From NCBI GenBank assembly GCA_003254905.1, contig QANU01075041.1, forward strand, positions 62,001 to 126,000: a stretch of DNA of 64,000 nucleotides, given 5' to 3'. The position numbers and the translations under genes are program-made. This document shows positions 39,241 to 50,481 of this stretch, piece after piece; the first letter of the stretch is position 1; each line of letters starts with the position of its first letter. This DNA comes from Nissolia schottii. Taxonomy: Eukaryota; Streptophyta; Magnoliopsida; Fabales; Fabaceae. The notes beneath the pieces were generated by a model, which was not told the DNA's origin, made no database searches, and saw only the letters and a program-made list of their open reading frames with translations.

Positions 39241-41705
39241 TGGCGGTAGAGTTTGTAAGGGATTAGGTCGTCCCATCGTGGCATCACCTACAACACCGAT
39301 ACCATAAGAGCCTTAGGAGTCGGTGACCCCAAACTCTACTCCATCCCCCAGATCGTGCTATGATTCTCTCATTATCCTTGATGACACCAAGCCAGGCCAG
39401 TCTGAGAGGATCATCGCTGAGGCTCCAATCCTCATCCCCGACAGGGATCCACCAGCAGAGCGTCAGGGCCTTCATTTTCTTATGACGGCAAGGAAGAGAG
39501 TTGTACCATCAGCCCACTGAGACAATGCCCACATCATCATCCCCCAGGACACTAAGGCAGAACCCTCTGGTTTCGCCCCTTGGTATCCAGCTTATGATAG
39601 GGGCCCTTGGTTAGGACGTTGTGGATGGATTTCAGAGGAGGATAATTCCATGGAGGATCTCGAGGATGATCCTGAGGAGGATTCGGAGGAGGAGGAGTTC
39701 TCAAGCAATGGTTTTGAGGGTAGTAGGACGGGGAGTTGCTGAGTAAGGCACCTATTCCAGATAGGAGGATGTCCTTTTCTGTATGGGACCTTTTTGTAAG
39801 GCTTGACTGACCGCCATGCGAATTGTGGAGTGGTGACATCTATTTATCTTCTTTTGCTATATGTATATGTGGTATTGCGGAGATTTGTGGAGTTGGCTAT
39901 GCAACCAGGCTCATGAAAATATTTGGACAATGGATGCATAAGTATGTATGTATAAAAGTAATTGTGACTGATGTAAATGTTTTCAGGACCATGGTAAACC
40001 TATATTGATGAATGCATGTTATGGCCAAATATGATGGCTTGTTTGTTAATTATTTGTTTATGTATGATGATGGATGAATCATTTAGCCTGTAGATTATCT
40101 CTTTCATATTGTTAGGGTCATGACTCATACTTTCTTTTTACAAAATAAGAAAAAGTTCCAAATTGGTTCTAGCAAACTAGTGAGCATTACTTACGACTTA
40201 AGCACAAGTAGCTAGTTAGGGTTTTACGGGGAGAAGTTTGAAGCTCTGAGCGAGTTGAAGAGGTGAGAGGGGAGCTCTATTGATAAGCAACAAGGTGGTG
40301 GAGAGACGGGTCGGGCCATTTCTTGACCCAGAAGACACATATTAGGGTTTTTGATGACCTTTGTGTTGCTACATCCATGTCGTTATAGTGCGCTATAAGT
40401 GGTACAACGCGTCCTTTGTCCCGCGTCATTGCAGCACACCTCTAAAAAGGACTTGGGTCTTAACAAATAGTCCCTTACATGGAGGTGGCAATGTCTAACT
40501 TTTGTCTCTATGGATACCGAGAACCAAGTGAAGCACTCGATCACCAAATCTTCAGAATTGTCCTTTTCTGCCTTCTTTTGGCTTAGATTGTGCTCCTGGA
40601 TTGCCTCTTGCGTTCCACACTTGTTCTTGGGATCTTGGGACATGAAAAACCACTAACAAACCCTATAAGGATGCCTAAAATGCATGAATTTGGCTAATCA
40701 CTATGAAAACTCTCTTTACTTGAAATGGTTCAAAATATGATGCTAAACTTATAAAAAAAAATGCATGAGTTAATCCTAAAACTACAAGAAAAATCAAATA
40801 AAGTTAACTCTCATGGAAGAGTTATCAAACTCCACTTAAGAAGACTTGACTGAGCTATGGAGGATTTTCCCAACCATGCACCTTGACGACAAGGTGCTTT
40901 TCAAGGGGAAGGTAATGATGCGGATGAAGAAGACTGAGAGCCCAAACATGAAGTGGACTGAACAAGGCCCAAGAGACAAGTGTAGTGCCCTGAATATTGG
41001 GCTGAATATATCCATGATGGAATGGACCAATAAAATAGTTGATTGAGTGTGAGCGGTGTAGCAATTCCTCTAGGGAGGCCATTAGAGGAAATCTTCTCAT
41101 GATTGGTGAGAGAGTAGAATAATCCGAGTCACATAAAACTTTGTTATTAGATTCTCTTTGCTGCATGTATAAACTCGAGAAAGTGTTGAATGAAACCATC
41201 AGAACAACCATTTGTAACTTTTTCCCGAATGTGTTTGCATCAACAACTTAATATAAACCCTTTGGATGGACATACAATTATAATGTAAAGGCATAAAGGA
41301 AAAGGCTGGAATGTAAAGACTGGAAAAACGAACAGAAATGTAAAACAGATTTATGTTTATGTTGGATGATAAGCTAATTAAATTATAATATTTATTAAAA
41401 GAATTCTCCGGTGAGTGTGAATCCTAAATCTATAGTGAATTTTAAGCTCTAAAAGATACATTATAATTCACTATATACCTGCACTTAAAAATAAATAAAA
41501 AAAGACAATTTCTAAAACACTATAGTTATTAAAAGAATTTTTTAATCACGATTAGTTTGAACAAATTAATTTTACAAACACTTTTGTTTTGTATATCGAA
41601 ATTTCCAATCTATGAAGTTGACTCCACACCTCTACTTATATATTTTGTCCGAGTCGAGTCAGTCCACGTAATGCTCTCGTAGCGCAATTTTTTTTTTCTT
41701 CAAAA

Positions 41706-41983
41706 TATTGTTTGTACATCTAAAAAGTTGATATTTTGTATACACCAAACAGATAAATAAATATTATAAAATAGAGAAACAAACATTACAAAATAAAGAA
41801 ACAAATATTATCACCAAATACTTATACGTGCACGGATGCACATGTGTTTAATATTACTCGTTTATATGTTTAATAATATTTGTTTATCTATTTTGTGCAA
41901 ATATTGTTTATTATGTGTTTGATAATGTTTGTTTCTCAATAAGATGTACACAAAATGTCAATTTTTGAGGTGTACAAATAATA
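41706..41983. mobile_element. MITE with TTTGTACA ends
   Basis: TATTGTTTGTACATC, then AAAAAGTTGATATTTTGT at the left is inverted at the right (ACAAAATGTCAATTTTTGAGG, then TGTACAAATAATA), about 40 bases of inverted repeat. The core shares CACATGTGTTTAATATTA and ATTATAAAATA words with 15476-15823. It is about 278 bases and non-coding. Confidence 0.7.
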
Positions 41984-42109
41984 AGACTTTTTTTTTAATC
42001 TAGGAGACTCAGCAATTGAAAATAATCTAGCATAAACAAATATGAAAATCAATGGAAGAAACAAGCACATTAAACAAAATGAAGCAAATGGCAAGGTAAT
42101 AGGGTATGA

Positions 42110-42300
42110 AGGGGAAGGGTCCATTGCAACCAACATGCCAAAGAAAGAGTCCTTCAAATACCGGCACATTTTGCCTTTACGCAGTTTGTTTATTTAATAT
42201 CTATGATGATGATCCCTTTGATATTAACTACCGCCACAAACACAAGTATTTATTAATTATCTGTTTGTTTGTTTGATATTGATTAGAAGCCTCAATCACC
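42110..42300. repeat. Dispersed non-coding segment, copy 4
   Basis: CCATTGCAACCAACATGCCAAAGAAAGAG, split here by mismatches, matches copy 2 at 32895. TTTTGCCTTTACGCAGTTTG and GATATTAACTACCGCC match copy 1. It bridges the other copies because it shares words with each of them. Confidence 0.55.
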
Positions 42301-42879
42301 AAAAAGGACTATCATAAAGTTCAAGTGATTTAATACATGTTACTTTTAAGTTAAATCTTGAATTGAAACTTTGCGTATAAAAATTATTAAGAGAATTTTA
42401 TCACACAATAAATTGATTCGTTAGATTTGTCAGAGTCTAATAAACTTTAAATATAAATAATTATAAATAAAAATCACCAAAAGAACCTTGCATATCATAT
42501 TGAGTAATAAAATAGTTAGGGGCATAAATTTTGAGATAATTAGTACTCGGAAGTTGCAAACAACTCAAGAGTGCTGCAACTCATTTTTTGTTTATTTTTA
42601 TTTTCTCAATAGAAGAATCAATTGCCAGCATAATGGAATATACGTCATCTTACTGAGCCATGAATGACTATTTTAATAATGAGGCAAAAAAAAAAATCTC
42701 ATATACATGAAACAATACCCTTATGCCATGTGGACGGCCTTTAACAAATCAGTTGTCTCCATTCTACTGGAACATAATAATAATAATAATAATAATAATC
42801 ATNCGTAAAGTAGGTATGTATATAAATATTTAATTTGAACAACAAAAGCACAGATAAACTTTTTAAGAGATTGGCATGG

Positions 42880-43550
42880 CTGTGACAAAACCTAGAGCTA
42901 TGTCAAGATCCTAGAAAGTGGTTGAAAAGGCTTTCATCAGGAAGACCAAACAGTTACCGCCTTTCAAAAAACCTTTTCAATCATGTCGTTTTGGGAAATG
43001 TAGCATAGGGAAACGAAACAGCAACCCTCAATGACACATGGCAAGTTACAAGAGGATCAAAATTCTTTCCCCTGCCACAAGACAGACTACACGACAATTG
43101 ACCTTCGCAAAATAAAACTCGCACTGCACACCTAGGCTACGCAATCCAAGCTGGGGGGCTTGTTACGGACTGGCCCAACGCCTTAATAGGCCTTCGAAGG
43201 ACTCCATGGATCGTGGGCCATAAGCCCAACCCTCGATCCCCAAAACGATCGTTACGGAACAGAGTGCCAATCAAGGAAAGATCTTTGACACCCACAAGAG
43301 AAATTCGGGACCACAGAGATCCTCCCAGGAATCACCCCACCGATCTTGATGCGTGATCCTCAACTATAAAAAAAGACCCACTCATCAGGTATGAACCAGA
43401 ACCCTGTTTTGATACATCACCTACTTAATCAAACCCTTACTTGGCCGTCAGAATGCTTACAGGTACCTCTGCCATCATCCTAAAGATCCACCAAGAAAGC
43501 TTGGAGTCCACACAACCCACCGAACCACCACTTCAGTACAAAACGGTTAA
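42880..43550 (+). mobile_element. Ty3/gypsy-like LTR remnant
   Basis: It has the layout of a plant gypsy LTR: AAGCTGGGGGGCTTGTTACG, a GGCCCAACGCC/GGGCCATAAGCCC stretch, a TATAAAAAAAGACCC promoter-like site near 43365, then ACTTGGCCGTCAGAATGC, CAGGTACCTCTGCC and a short 3' end. No coding domain is present. The termini are uncertain, so it may be a solo LTR or a fragment. One ambiguous N lies at 43841, just outside. Confidence 0.6.
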
Positions 43551-43849
43551 ATTTAAAACTCACTAGTATAATTAAGTTTACCAACTTATTTTTTTTATTT
43601 CTCTCTTTTAAAATAAAAATAACAAACATACTCTAAAAAAATACCAAAATACATCAATTTTTTCCTCTCACAAACACACCATGAGTTACAGGTTGGATGA
43701 AAGAAAGCTTTACGGAGGAGGCATTTTGCTGCAGCAGCAAATTGGGAAAAACTAAAATTTCGTAGGTTGTGTGGTGTAGTATCGTGAGTTTCAATGCAAC
43801 CGTTGGTTGCACATTATCCGATGAATAAACCTCAGCTTCTNATACATGG

Positions 43850-44585
43850 AGAATTCTTTCTCTGAATGTGAAAGAGATAAAATGAATACTACAAAAAGAC
43901 CAAAATGAGTACTACATGAAGACCAAAATACGTGTTAATGGTGGAGTGGCTCCACGTGTGGCTGAAATGGCACGTGGCACAAGGGGGCTGGTGTTTGTGA
44001 CACATGACAATGCATGTCATGTCACGTGTCACATAACGGAGGGATGACAGTGTGTGACGTGTCCTGCGTATATGTTCGTCGCGCGATTTCGAGTGCTCTG
44101 GGACACTAGGAAATGACCATTTTGATTGTCTAAGGGTAAATTAAATTAGATAAATATACAAATGAGTCAATCACTATAAAAGTGGGTCTCAAGGGTATTT
44201 TTAACATCTAATTAAATTCAAAGAGAGAGACAATCGGTTTCGGGTTCGCAAGACCACGCGAAAAGCCTAAATCATTACCCGGGTTTAACATTAACCATTA
44301 AAAATTAAAGCATTAATATCATAAATATGTTTTAAATAAAGTTTAGTTTAACTCAAATTAAGTCTGCCAGAGAAATTATATAAATATGGTAATGATAAGG
44401 ACTACCTGATTCTAAAATATATTTGTTATATTCTAAAAATACTCTAGAACTATTGCCTTCCATATCACAATATTAGATTATAGCATGGATAGTTAACTGA
44501 TTTAACCGTTGAAACTCCGTTAATTAAAGCCAACAAAGGAATACGTCTAATTTTGATACCTCTGAAAAGAAAACCAAATAATCTA
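43850..44585. other. Repeat-like non-coding stretch
   Basis: Contains clustered ACGTG words (CACGTGTGGC, GCACGTGGCAC, TCACGTGTCACATAACGGAG) around 43950-44060. These resemble the terminal part of short plant DNA elements, though no inverted partner was confirmed. No gene is visible. Confidence 0.4.
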
Positions 44586-46548
44586 TCGCACCCCAACTTT
44601 GGAAGTGACTGGCACGCAAGGGACTAGTTCCCTTACGGAAGCCTCTGGAATCCTTTTCATAAAAATATGCACTTTAACTTAATTAAAAATAAATAAAACT
44701 TTTCTTTTTTGAATAAACATAAACTATTTTTTACATTAAACATAAATATACATGATAAAATATGCGACCGGTCCGAAGATCCTGTTTGTATACAATTAGA
44801 GCACTCTAGACATGATTCGATTACAAAATAAAAAGAAACTAACAATTCCAATGGGTAGCTTCACCTCAAGGAGAACTGCGGACTCTTAGATTCTGATGTC
44901 GCTACACTGACCATAAACCTCATGCTCTGCTACGCTACTTCATAACCTGGAACTGGAGGGGGAGGTGAGAGGTGAGAACTTTGGGAAGAGTCTCAGCAAA
45001 TGACCGTTTGCACGACGACATGGGACACTTTGAAAAACACATGACATGCAGATGCAATACATAATATATATAACAAGCATAAAACATTTCCATAGTAATA
45101 GCTATAAAAGCATTGAAAACAAAATTCAGTTGGGGAGTTATCTCGATAGACAATTCCAGCATTATGGTTTTGCTTATGATGACTTATCCTGGACGCACTA
45201 CCCAAGTACCTAGGCCACGACAGTTGGTGATACACTGTCTGAGACCATAGATTCCTAATTTATTCTTAATGCACTACCCAAGTACCTAGGTCACGACAGT
45301 TGGGGATACACTGCCCGAGACCATAGATTCCTGATAGTTAGTCCTAATCTACATGATACATGACACCGGGCATCACAAGATCAACACCGGGCATCTGGGC
45401 TTTACGGTCTTGTCCTAAATCTACATGGATCCTATTCTACTTTACAATCATATAAGGTATACTAGGGTCAACATAGGCTGTCACTGATGTACAGTTCTAT
45501 CCTAGATATACTCCCATGAAAACAGTTTTAAATACATAATATAACATGATAACATAACCTTATACTGATAGCATAACACGACTTAATATCTTTAAGTGTT
45601 TTATCTTGAAAAAAATAAAGGTAGACTAAGATCACATGCTTAGGGAGGTTCCCAGGTAAGAGAAGTGCATCACAATGGACATCTTAAGTACCAAGTCTTG
45701 TCTTTAGTCATAACCTTTCCATAACATAAGTCTTCTCCCAAAATCTTTCCTTAATCATGATCTTTTATTAAAGGTTTAACTAAAAAATATGAATATCTAT
45801 ATCGCTTAATACTAATCATACTCACACAACATGAATATATTTAATGCAATAAAATATATGGTCCCATGTGATTCTAAAACAGTTTCATGATTTTCTAAAA
45901 TAGATTCGTAATTATCTACTACATAAATAAAAAGTTTTTAAATAAATAATCCTGAGAAAATAATTAATTAAATAAAAGAATAACTAACTTCATAAATACA
46001 TAAATAATAAATTTCACCTCCTAAGATTTTATAAAACATGCATAAATAAAATAATGCTAAAATAAATAAATAAATAACTTTAAAATAAATAAATGGTCTA
46101 AAATAGACCGTGAAGAAAGTCTTTCACCTTAACATGGCTGACTCCCAAGAAGCACTAAGTTGGGAGCTCTTAACACCCAAGGTAGAGGCCCTACTTCCCC
46201 TCACGAACGGAAGATGAGATGGAGAAAAGAAAAAAAATATAACTGGAGCGAAAAATGTCACAAAAGTGTGACCTCTCAAGCTCTAGAGTGAATTAACAAG
46301 TCTAAACATTCACGAGAAGCTTCTATATGGGGGATGAGGAGACCCCTTTCTATAACTACAACCAATGTGGGACTAATTCCCCAACGTGCTGCAGCGCTCC
46401 CTAAGTGCTGCAATGCCCCACATGTCGTGCCGCTACAACACGTTGGCTTCGCTGTCTCGTGTCTCGTGCGAGACGAACTCCACAGCTCGCGCGAGACGTG
46501 TCTCTCTCTCTCTCTTTTTTTTTTTTTGCTTCTCTTCTAAAGGTCGTT
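44586..46548 (+). mobile_element. Possible second long LTR (CGCACCCCAA...GGTCGTTACA)
   Basis: CTATCGCACCCCAACTTTGG at 44582 and AGGTCGTTACATAATC at 46539 resemble the two ends of long plant LTRs that open with CGCACCCC and close with GTTACA/GCGACA. The interior is non-coding, contains a 76-base tandem duplication and AAATAAATAA-rich DNA, and ends in a CT microsatellite at 46500-46526. Not proven. Confidence 0.3.
45195..45345. repeat. 76-base tandem duplication
   Basis: GCACTACCCAAGTACCTAGG begins at 45195 and 45271. Both are followed by (C/T)CACGACAGTTGG.GATACAC, TG.C.GAGACCATAGATTCCT. The copies differ at few positions, so the duplication is moderately recent. Confidence 0.9.
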
Positions 46549-47189
46549 ACATAATCAAATTTGGGATAGAAGACTGGAATGGAATTTGGGATTTTATATG
46601 GTAAAAACCCTTGAAACCTTTCTGGTGTAGATATATAATAGGCCTCTAAATCCAGAATATATCTCTACCTTTTCAAACTTACACCACCTCAGTTGCATGC
46701 AAGGAAAAGATTTAAAGTATGTGTAAGTTGTTATATATATTGTCTCTAAGATTGAGAAGTGCGAGTCCATGCTTCTGCATGTAGGCATCATATTCGGGAA
46801 AGCTATTGGGCCTTCTTTTGGCTTGCTGTTCAGGTCTTTTTTTTTTTTGCATGTGGAAACATATGGAAAGAAATTGAAAGGAAATATATGATGGTGATAA
46901 GGACTTGGTGATTCGATTTGGAGTGTGATGAGGTTGATTTAAAATTTGATAGAGATGGAGTAAAGGTGAAGCCGGTGGGAAAAAGTTTGGTGAATTGAAG
47001 AAAGAATTCTCTAAATGAAAGAATGAACAATTAAGAGGAAAATGAAGGAATTGTTGTGGCTTGTATGCATCTAATGGTCACGAATGAAGATAATGATTGA
47101 TGATTAAAGAACATGGGTTCGGTGGTGTGTGTTTGAAATTCAGGAGGGTAGTGGAAGAAGTGAACCGGACATGGTGAAAGGGGAGAATT

Positions 47190-47770
47190 TGTAACACACT
47201 AGCTAGCTACTTGCGCTTAAATTGTTAATAATACTCGCTAGTTTGTTACCTTTCGACTAGATTACTTTTAGACTTATTTTTGAAAATGTATTTAGTGCAA
47301 AAATAGGGATCAATTCAAAAATTTTCTTATCTTGCAAATTCTTGGATATGAAAACATGAGCCTTGCTTGTAACATAATAACTCATACGTTAGGGAAACAT
47401 TGCAAAAACCTACTCAAACATACATTCATTATCATAAAGCATACATATCAAGTGGTCCCAAGGTTCACATATGTCACACACACACGCACAGACATATACA
47501 CGCACACACATATATACATCAAATATAGCTACGCATGGGACCTATAGTGTAGCTACCACCACTGTCCCATGTGGTAAAGATAACATGTACAAAATCCTAA
47601 TACCATTAGGCTATTAACTCACTATGATAGCTCCATACCCTATGTAAGCTCTAGACCTCAGGGATGATGTTTCCCACTCCTATCATTGCCGAAGGTTGGA
47701 TTCGCCATTGTGTCTTCTCCCTGGAATCATAAGTAAATGGGAGGGAGGGTGAGAACTTGCGTCCTTAGCA
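47190..47770 (+). mobile_element. 5' fragment of a TGTAACAC-type LTR
   Basis: TGTAACAC.C..GCTA.CT...GCGCT aligns with the first bases at 29437. Further in, CTCCCTGGAATCATAAGTAAATGGG and GGTGAGAAC match the same family. It is cut off before the PMD fragment that starts at about 47830. A CA/TA microsatellite lies near 47475-47515. Confidence 0.6.
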
Positions 47771-47923
47771 GGTAACCTGTGGGAAAACTCAATTTCATTT
47801 ACTTATAATGTCATCGCTCAAGAAATAGGAGAAACTTTAGGTGCACCTAGGTCCCCAATTTGTCACACAAGAAGACCCCTCTGATCGTGAATAGAATGTA
47901 TGCCTTGATGCATCACAGAATCG

Positions 47924-48349
47924 TCAGCTCGTATGTCTGCCCTTGCTGGTATAATCAAAGGTACATGGTCTGGACCCAATAACGGTAGACACTGGCCCCC
48001 TTTCTAGACTACTATGGGGTATTTTCTCTAAGCATCTCTTGAAACAACGTCTAGTAACTCTTATCCTCAGAGTATCCCAATCTCCAGTCCATCTTGTAAC
48101 AACCCATCCTTCAACGGGAAGGTCGAGTATAACTGAAATGTCCTGCAGTGTGACCGAGCACTCTCCATATGTTAGATTGAAAGTGTGGGTCTTAGGACGC
48201 CACCTTTCTACCAAGGCACTGACCAATGCCTTGTCGTATTGGAATGCCAGCATGATGTGCGCAACATCCCAAAATCCAGCGGCCAGTAGTCCCTGCTCCA
48301 TCAGCAAATGCGGCTCATGAAAACTTTCGTATCGTCGAGTCTCCAACAC
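47924..48349 (-). pseudogene. PMD (MAIN-like) N-terminal fragment
   Basis: An open frame of 141 codons with the PMD signature: LMEQGLLAAGFWDVAHIM, LVSALVERWRPKTHTFNL, GECSVTLQDISVILDLPVEG and CLEKIPHSSLERG. Residues LVERWR...HTF.L fit the start of the plant mobile domain closely, and better than the 17-kb copy, which has a stop there. The frame ends at 47924 without the C-terminal half, and the sequence upstream of 48349 does not supply a longer start. It is probably part of a transposon; no transposase is seen nearby. Confidence 0.8.
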
Positions 48350-48479
48350 ACGAGCTTACAAAATTACATAAAAAAAAGGGTATTTAGACTAATTATGAAA
48401 AAATGACTCAAAATAATTTGTAAAAAGTGACTCAAATTAAATTATAAAATAAGACAAAACATGATGCATTCAAGTTCCC

Positions 48480-48870
48480 ACAAACTCTATAGATCAACAA
48501 CTATAGTTTATTTTACAATGAAATCCATAAATTAATTGACAACTATAACATTCAAATTTCCAAAAACTCTATAGATCTAACATTCAACTTCAATAAAATA
48601 CTCTATCTTAGCAATCTACCCAAAAAATTTACGTATACCTTATCAATCTACAATAACTATATAGATCTAACTAACATTCAAGTTCAATAAAATACTCCTT
48701 TGAACTAACATTCAAGTTCAATAACAACATTTATCTATTTATCTAACTAACATAATGCTAAAATTCATAGATCTAACTATTTATCAAGTTCAAGTTCAAT
48801 AGATCTAACAAACATTCAGGTTCAATATCAATCTACCAAACAATTTATCTCTTTATCTATAAATATACGA
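48480..48870. repeat. Irregular repeats of AACATTCAAGTTCAATA
   Basis: The words CATTCAAGTTCAAT, CTATAGATCTAAC, TTTATCTATTTATCTAACTAACAT and ATCAATCTACC recur several times without a fixed period. It lies directly 5' of the minus-strand PMD fragment, so it may be the promoter-proximal part of that element. Confidence 0.6.
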
Positions 48871-49120
48871 TACCATTTTTTACCTATACGTCCCTTGAGA
48901 GTTATTTTTTGTTGTCTTTTCATATTTTTTTCAAACTAATTCATGCATTTTCTAGGCACTTTAGCATCATATCTAGTGCACTTTTGAATAAGTTAGTTCA
49001 CTTTTAGGCTTAGCAAAAACCATGCATTTTTAGGACAGTTCTAGGATGTTTGTTCATTGTGTTTCAAGTTCAGAGGTCATTATGGAGCTAAATTCAAAGT
49101 TGGAGCCTTCTAGGTGCAGG

Positions 49121-49290
49121 CACCGCTCAAGCAATACCTACCCACCACTCGAGTGGTGGTTCATAGAAGACGCGGGGTGGTTTCCTTTATGCACCGCTCG
49201 AGTAGTACCTACCCACCTCCTAAGCGGTGGTTCACAGAAGACATGAAATGGTTTCTTTCAAGCACCGCTCGAGTGGGGGTTCATCAAATG
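49121..49290. repeat. 71-base tandem array with CTCGAG palindromes
   Basis: CACCGCTC(A/G)AG begins at 49121, 49192 and 49263, a fixed 71-base period. Units contain TACCTACCCACC, GGTGGTTCA.AGAAGAC and ATGG/GTGGTTTC. The first holds an 18-base perfect palindrome, CCACCACTCGAGTGGTGG, at 49142-49159. The third unit is incomplete. Confidence 0.9.
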
Positions 49291-49339
49291 GCAGCAGAAT
49301 TTAGCAATTCACTCCAAAAATTTGACGCGGGGTCGTGAT

Positions 49340-50481
49340 CCAAACAGATTTTAAAAGAATAGGGACCCAAAAATTATCATCATTCATCATTCTAGAGAAA
49401 AATGAACCCTAAGTAAGAACGGAATAAGGTTGAAGATGAGGAATTTGAAGCGAGAAAAGAGAAATCCTTTGTCTTCCAATAATTTCTGCTATAAATTTCT
49501 TATGTATTATTTCTTCCCTTTTATCTTTACTCTCTTTATTTATATTACCATGATGAACATGAACTAATCTCCATTAGCTTAGGGCTTTGATGTAAACATT
49601 GTGATTATGTCAATTTAATCGAGGCTATTCAGTTTATGTTGATTGTTTGTATTATCATATGTCGTACATAATGCTTTGATCATTTGATCACCGAACAATT
49701 GATCCTCTATCTTGTATGCAACTCGAGAAGGGGAGTACGAGAGTGCAATTGCTAAAATAGTCATGGGTTGAGCAAAAGTCAGAGACGAGATCAATGCCAC
49801 CTATGCGATTTTAATTAGGAATTCATAGGTTAATTTTGAATTCTAATGAGCTATTTTGTGCTAAGAGATTAGGAATTTAACTTATGAGAAGAAAATTATT
49901 AGTTCTTAAGAGAGACTAGTAAGTAGGAGAAGAATTCCAACCAACAATAGGACCATAAACTGGATAATTGAAATTAAATTGGTAGAAATGTAATGAGTTG
50001 AAATCATATGCCCTAAGTGTTTTTGTCATTGAATTAAATCCCAATTCTCTTTGTTTTTCCTTTTCCCTTTAAATTATTCTTTGTTATTTGTTTTGTCCTT
50101 CCATAATCCAAACAACAACTCCATTCCCTTTCAATCTTTTTGGTTATTGATTAAATTGTACAATTAATTTGTCCTAGTGGGATCGACAGCTAGAATGTAT
50201 TATACGCAGTTTTATTACAACCGATCCAAAACAGAGAGTAAAAGTGTGCATTCCTATATGCCAGAGAGCGGTCTTGACAACCATGCTAGCAATGTACAAG
50301 AAAACAACAGACATTGCTTTTCTAATATAAATTAATGGTACATTGCCTTTTACAACAACAAAAAACAAGCCCTTTCACAAGCATTACAAATCATCAGCCA
50401 AACTCTATACATGCTGGTAGTACTGGATACAGCTATACAATAACAGTTGCAACTGATGTCACAGGAACAGAATTGTGAATC
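49340..50481. other. Stretch without a recognised gene
   Basis: Repetitive-looking non-coding DNA up to about 50200 (phrases such as GGGATCGACAGC and TTATTACAACC). The last 280 bases form the 3' flank of the channel gene; a 3'UTR on the minus strand is expected here, but no unambiguous poly(A) signal was chosen. Confidence 0.4.

Larger units (their letters stand above)
37940..41242 (+). mobile_element. LTR retrotransposon with paired LTRs, gene-poor
   Basis: Two direct repeats of 323 and 327 bases (37940-38262 and 40916-41242) both start TGATGCGGAT and end GCATCA. They share blocks such as CCATGATGGAATGGACCA and GAGAGAGTAGAATAATCC. Flanking 5-mers GCAAC and ACAAC differ by one base, fitting an old target duplication. 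Purine-rich AAGGGGAAGGTAA lies directly before the right LTR. Upstream of it the plus frame reads HLDDKVLFKG, resembling the C-terminal end of Ty3/gypsy polyproteins, but no reverse transcriptase, integrase or protease is visible. The 2.65-kb interior holds a reverse fragment of the TGTAACAC LTR family and a region matching 29240-29436. It is best seen as a non-autonomous or heavily deleted Ty3-type element with nested insertions. Confidence 0.85.

Noticed and set aside
39284-39839. Acidic frame near 39600-39740 (EDLEDDPEEDSEEEE) as a possible gag-like gene
   Set aside because: Short, interrupted by stops and without a zinc knuckle or conserved gag block; left as part of the retroelement interior.
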